Positions 59,975 through 64,000 of a DNA stretch of 64,000 nucleotides are shown here, piece by piece. Source of the DNA: Sphaerosporella brunnea (taxonomy: Eukaryota > Ascomycota > Pezizomycetes > Pezizales > Pyronemataceae); contig VXIS01000108.1 in the NCBI GenBank assembly GCA_008704415.1, positions 62,001 through 126,000 of the forward strand, written 5' to 3'. The notes below the pieces were generated by a model. It ran no database searches. It was not told the DNA's origin and saw only the letters and a list, made by a program, of their open reading frames with translations. How positions within the stretch are numbered: position 1 is the first letter of the stretch; every line of letters starts with the position of its first letter. A program made the position numbers and the translations under genes.

Positions 59975-62666
59975 CGCCGGGGCCCAACTCATCCGTCGGG
60001 GTAAAGCTCTCCTTCGCATCTTCAAACTGCAGCAATCTGTAGCGGGAGTACCAGGGATCTCCCACTCTCCTCCGGAGCTATGTTTATCCAACAACAAATG
60101 CATTCGCCATTTCCATTTCCATTTCCATTTACGTGCACTCCACCCTCGGGGTCCTGCAGGCCGTTTCCTGGCCGAGGAGTTCCGTGCCCGCCGTAGTTCT
60201 GTCGTATTCCATGACTGGCTCGATGCGAGCTCGTGGTGCGCTCCACCTCCATGAGCGCGGCGTACTCTTCGGCGGGATGGCACGCCGGAGGCGCGGGAGT
60301 CACTGTATTCGCGCTCGAGCCCGACGCCGCCGGCAAGGCTGCTGATGCTGCTGACCAGATGGTTTGGTATGGCCTCGTCGTCCTCGTTGGAGGACTGTGA
60401 GACGCTCGGCGCGGCCTCGATCACCTGTGTGGTGGGCGAGAACGGCTCAGAATCCAGCGGGGAAACGGGGGTAGTGATGATGTACCACCGCCACGGACCG
60501 TGGAAGACTGCAAGGATCCGAAGTTCTGTGCGCGACGGTTTGTTAGCCTACGATGAGAGGGGCTGCTGCGCACGGATGTCTTACCTCGTCTTTGAGCGTG
60601 TGTCGGCTGCCCTGCTCCGTCAACAGCTCAACGCCGACTGGTGGGAAGTAGCTATCGGACTGCTGGTGCGGCGGACTCCAGTTTGAGATAGCTGTTGAGA
60701 TAGCGGGCAACGACCGTCCGTCGTTGTATCGCGAAGACGCCACGATAAGCGGCGAATCGATTCGCTCGGGGAAAAGCCCAATTATTTCTTTGGCTGCTGG
60801 CCGCTGCTGCGGCTTGTCGGCGAGACAAGCTTCGACTATCCCGCGGAAATATGTTGGGACGTCTCTGGCGCCTGGTCCATGGACAATGGCCTGGCCGTGG
60901 CCTCGGGCTCATCCATCTCGTGCGCGATGCCCCAGAGTACCATTCCCAGCTGGAAGACGTCAGATTTGACGCCGATGTACATCCCAATCCGTTGTAGCCC
61001 CTCAATCATAGCCGTGATCTCGGGAGGTTCCCAGCCCACCGGGCAGCCGCGGCGGTTGATGTCGATGATCTTGGCGTTGTCCTGCTCGTCGATCACGATG
61101 TTCGACAGTGTGAAATCGCCTTGTACATACCCCGCCTCGTGAATCTCAGACAGCCCGGAGACGATCTGCTTCGCCCATTTTTCGCGCCTCGCCCAGGGTA
61201 GCTTTCCGCGCTGGTTGAAAAGGATATCGATGAGTGCGCCTTGGGAGGCGTAGCTAATCAGCAGCCCCTTCACCCTCTGCCGTGTGTCGTCAACCACACA
61301 TCCGCCAAACTGGATGACATGGTTCGAGTCCGCGAGTGCGTAGAGAGCGTTGATCTCGTAGAGAAACTCGTCGACGGTGTCCGGGCCGGGAATCTCCTTT
61401 TTGATCATAATATCGCCCTTCACTCCAACCTTGTAAACAAAGCCCGACAGATGCGAAGCAAACTCCAAGTCGCACTCCCGGTACTTTGGACATTTCAAAT
61501 GCTTGATCGCCATGACAGGCGGGTATGGGATAATTTCGTTTATATCTTCCGTGACGTGAACATGTAACCGACCTTCGCTCGTCTGCAGTTTAAGATTGGT
61601 TATGGTATCGTAAAACATGATGTCTTGCAGCGAGTCTCGAATCGCCTCGTATATCTTCGCGCTCTTGTCGCGCTGATATTTGAGGCTCGATAGGTCCTTC
61701 TCCAAAGTCCCTTCTTGTGCATTTCGGTAGTCACACGAAATTGTAAGGCGTCGCCGGAGGTCCTTTCTTTGCGCGTATGTGACAAAGAACTTTTCCCGGT
61801 TCGATTCATCGCGAAAGTGCATGCTGAGGTTAAGAATCCACCGCCATTCCATCTCATCTTCAATCTCCTTGCTCACTAATGGTGAGTCCCTGTCGTCTCT
61901 ATTCGACCAACTGTCGGAATCCGTGTCGCTCAGTCCTTCCTCCGATGCAGAAATGATCTGCGGTTCGCTTTCCTTGGGACCGCGCTCAGGCTTCACCAAT
62001 TCCTTTCCGGGAAGCAATGCTGCATCAGCATCGACCGCTTTCTCAAGTTCAATCCCCTTAACCTGCACAACATCATCACCAATGACCTGAGCCTCCAACT
62101 TCACCTCCTTTTGATCCTCCGACGCGGTCGTCTCCCCTGCCTGCTCTTCCTCCTTTTTCTCCGACAAACCAGACCGCCGCGCAGCATCATCCTGCGCACG
62201 GGGCGCACCCCTCTCCGTCAACGACGCCGACGACCGCGACTGTATAGGCTGCAAGCTGCGCGATGACGCCTTCGCATTTGTAGGGGATGATGGATTGCGG
62301 CTAGCAGACTTGGCGCGACGTTCTTGATGTGGGGGTTCATACGGTTTCAGGCGCTCGCGTTTCTCGCTCTGCATGCGCTTCAGTGTAGGATTTCGCGGAA
62401 GCCCAGCCACTGGTCTGGTACTTCTGGGTGCAACCGGTGCCGTGGGTTGCAATGGCGGGGACGGCTGAGAAGGCGCAGCGGGCTCGGTGGTCTGCTGGTG
62501 TCTATCGCGACGAGAGATGTGGATTTTCTTCAGCATCCGTGAAAAGATACCCCAGTTTCCGCCCTGTTGCTGCTTTGGTGGTGCCATTGCCGTTAGTAGC
62601 ACTGCCGCCGCCGCCGGACGACTTTTCCCGCGAAGCAGAGGTCATCATCTTCATGCTGAGATTCAT
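59959..62666 (-). pseudogene. Mirror copy of the kinase-like gene, frameshifted
   Basis: Reverse-complement copy of 57243-59952. Its ATG counterpart is at 62666. An extra base in a G/C run near 62550-62553 (four C, where the left arm has three G) shifts frame before the GIFSRMLKK segment. A missing base near 60863 ends the long frame after residues equivalent to the kinase domain. The C-terminal exon copy (59990-60350) has several indels and substitutions. Between about 60870 and 62540 the reading frame is intact and essentially identical to the left copy. Whether this is a genuine pseudogene or uncorrected sequence from a fold-back read is discussed under findings. Confidence 0.75.
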
Positions 62667-64000
62667 CTAACAGCAGCAATGGAAGAGGTGCTGATAGGAA
62701 GTCTGCAGCTGCGCGTGTGCGACGAACGGACGACGCAGCACCGCCGCGACTCATGCAACAAAGTTGCAGGATCCCAGGGAAGGAGAAAAAAGACCAATTA
62801 TTTTTATCTTTTTTACCGGTCAAACGTTTCACAAAGAACTTTTGGATCGGTTACTTTACCGCAATGCGGTTCGGAAGGGATTGTTATTTGTGGAGTGCGG
62901 CCGCCAATGTTGTGTTATGTTGGTGCGCTTTCGATTTCGTCGCGGAGAGTGACGTCGTGTGTGCGGGTGGTAGTGGTTGTTGTTGTTGCGCGCGCGGTCA
63001 CTCGGGTGATCAATTCGGAAGTCTGCGCGACGACGGGCGTTGTGGTTGCTTATGAATTGGAACTGGAATTGGGGGGGGGTGAACCAGTTTCTGCGTATGC
63101 GTTGTTTGTTTGTTTCGGCTGAAGTGCGCAACGAAGAAGCAGATTCGTTTCTTTCCGATGCTGATCCTCGGTCGTTCCCGCGCTTGTCCTGACCCGGTGT
63201 TATTCGAGGGGTGGGTGGTGATATGGGCGGCAGGTAGGTGTCCTCCTGTATTATGCTGTATGATGCTGCTGCCGCTGTATGTATAGTATAATCTGTGGTG
63301 GGGTGTGCTGTGTGTGCGAAGGTGTGGGTGTGTGGTGTATGAGCGTGGTGTTGTTGCTGGTGGTGGGCAGGGCCAGCTTTGCTTCTCGCGCGACGACGAC
63401 GGGTGGTGTGGTATGTATGATGTGTTCACGGACAAATAATAGGTAGTATTTCCTTTCCCCCTTCTTTTCTCTCCCCACCCCGGGCAGGCAAGGCGTGTGG
63501 GTATGGCGGTGGTGAGTCGTATCTAGCGGTGGTTCTGGTTGTGGGCGGTGTTTTTCTTCTTATGGCTTTCAGCCAGGGTACGGGGTTGTTTTCCCGGCTC
63601 TGCACAGCAAGCCCAACGGCACCGAAAGCAAAGCAAGCTAGAGATAGGTACGCAGTTATGTAGGCAAGGACAGGGCCAGGCTGGTGGGTTGTATGTTAGG
63701 CAGCTTTGATCTTGTGTCTCTTGGCTTGCAACTTATTCAACACCCCTTCTCCTGCCCTTCTTGCAGGTAAGGTGATGTGAATATGACTGAAGGGAGGGGT
63801 GACGGTATGAGTTAATCGCGCGCTTGACAAGGAATTGGATGCGGGTGATTACGCTATGGAGGGACTATGATGGCAGATCGGTTGGTTGGTAACATAGACG
63901 AGACGTTGCTGCGGAAAAGAGAGCGCAGGTGAGAAGGAGAGAACGAAGCAGAAGTGAGGGTTTCCAGGGAGCAAGCGAACGAGTAGAGATGGAAGTGACA
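62667..64000 (-). other. Mirror copy of the kinase-like gene's leader
   Basis: Reverse complement of about 55910-57242, including the 9-base G/C run (63071-63079 against the C run at 56831-56839) and the CA-rich leader. It has no independent gene. At least one single-base difference from the left arm is visible near 62729 (extra G in GAACGGACGACG). Confidence 0.8.

Larger units (their letters stand above)
55910..64000. repeat. Giant inverted repeat (palindrome), arms over 4 kb
   Basis: The sequence from 59959 to the right edge is the reverse complement of 59952 back to about 55910. Positions p and p' add to about 119,911 near the centre and 119,910 at the edge. The innermost stem ends at 59952/59959 with a 6-base spacer (GGGCAT) and one mismatch (59949/59962). 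The arms are nearly identical over more than 3.5 kb, differing mainly by single-base indels clustered at 59990-60350, plus isolated ones near 60863, 62550 and 62729. The right arm runs past the window, so full length is unknown. The centre lies inside a coding exon. Either a fold-back assembly or read artefact, or a young inverted duplication. Confidence 0.93.

Noticed and set aside
62487..63122. 211-codon plus-strand frame in the right arm
   Set aside because: Antisense to the mirror copy of the kinase-like gene and its leader, lengthened by the same frameshifts that break that copy.

Overview
The window comes from a filamentous ascomycete (Pezizomycotina). Its genes carry many short introns (about 40-80 bp) with GTRNGT-type donors and CTRAC/CTGAY branch sites. 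The gene set is typically fungal: a siderophore peptide synthetase, an ornithine N5-monooxygenase, a C2H2 plus fungal_trans regulator, a Lon/Pim1 protease and a type I arginine methyltransferase. No species can be named from the sequence alone.

Layout. 1-13.7 kb is an intracellular hydroxamate siderophore (ferricrocin-type) locus. The first 3,110 residues of an NPS2/SidC-type NRPS (A-T-C-A-T-C-A-T-C, running off the left edge) diverge from a SidA-type L-ornithine N5-monooxygenase. The 2.5 kb between them holds one isolated and three tandem ATCWGATAA sites, the consensus of the iron-sensing GATA repressors SreA/SRE1. 15.3-17.8 kb has a probable RNase P/MRP subunit Pop8 gene and a PRMT1/RmtA-type methyltransferase gene with micro-exons. 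17.8-23.8 kb is accessory DNA: hAT-like termini with GC-rich subterminal repeats, and a 1.77 kb element with about 100-bp terminal inverted repeats enclosing a small coiled-coil ORF. 23.8-31 kb is gene-dense: a tiny Cys/Gly-repeat protein, a CCDC174-like protein, an EXPERA-domain membrane protein, an F-box/leucine-rich-like protein and succinate-semialdehyde dehydrogenase. 32.9-36.6 kb is a two-finger C2H2 transcription factor. 36.6-48.5 kb is a long gene-poor stretch containing two small inverted-repeat elements. 48.5-52.1 kb is mitochondrial Lon with a GC-AG intron. 52-57 kb is a microsatellite-rich spacer leading into a protein-kinase-like gene at 57.2 kb.

The right end is a giant near-perfect palindrome. 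From about 55,910 to the end of the window the sequence folds back on itself around 59,955/59,956. The fold point lies inside the kinase-like gene, whose visible stop codon is created by the mirror copy. Single-base indels, concentrated near the fold, suggest a fold-back assembly artefact, but a recent inverted duplication cannot be excluded from sequence alone.

The best candidates for something undescribed are the 74-residue CGGG-repeat protein at 23.8 kb, the 1.77 kb inverted-repeat element with its coiled-coil ORF, and the tandem iron-regulator site array in the siderophore promoter. Exon boundaries were assigned by eye from splice motifs, reading frame and family continuity, and no database search was possible.
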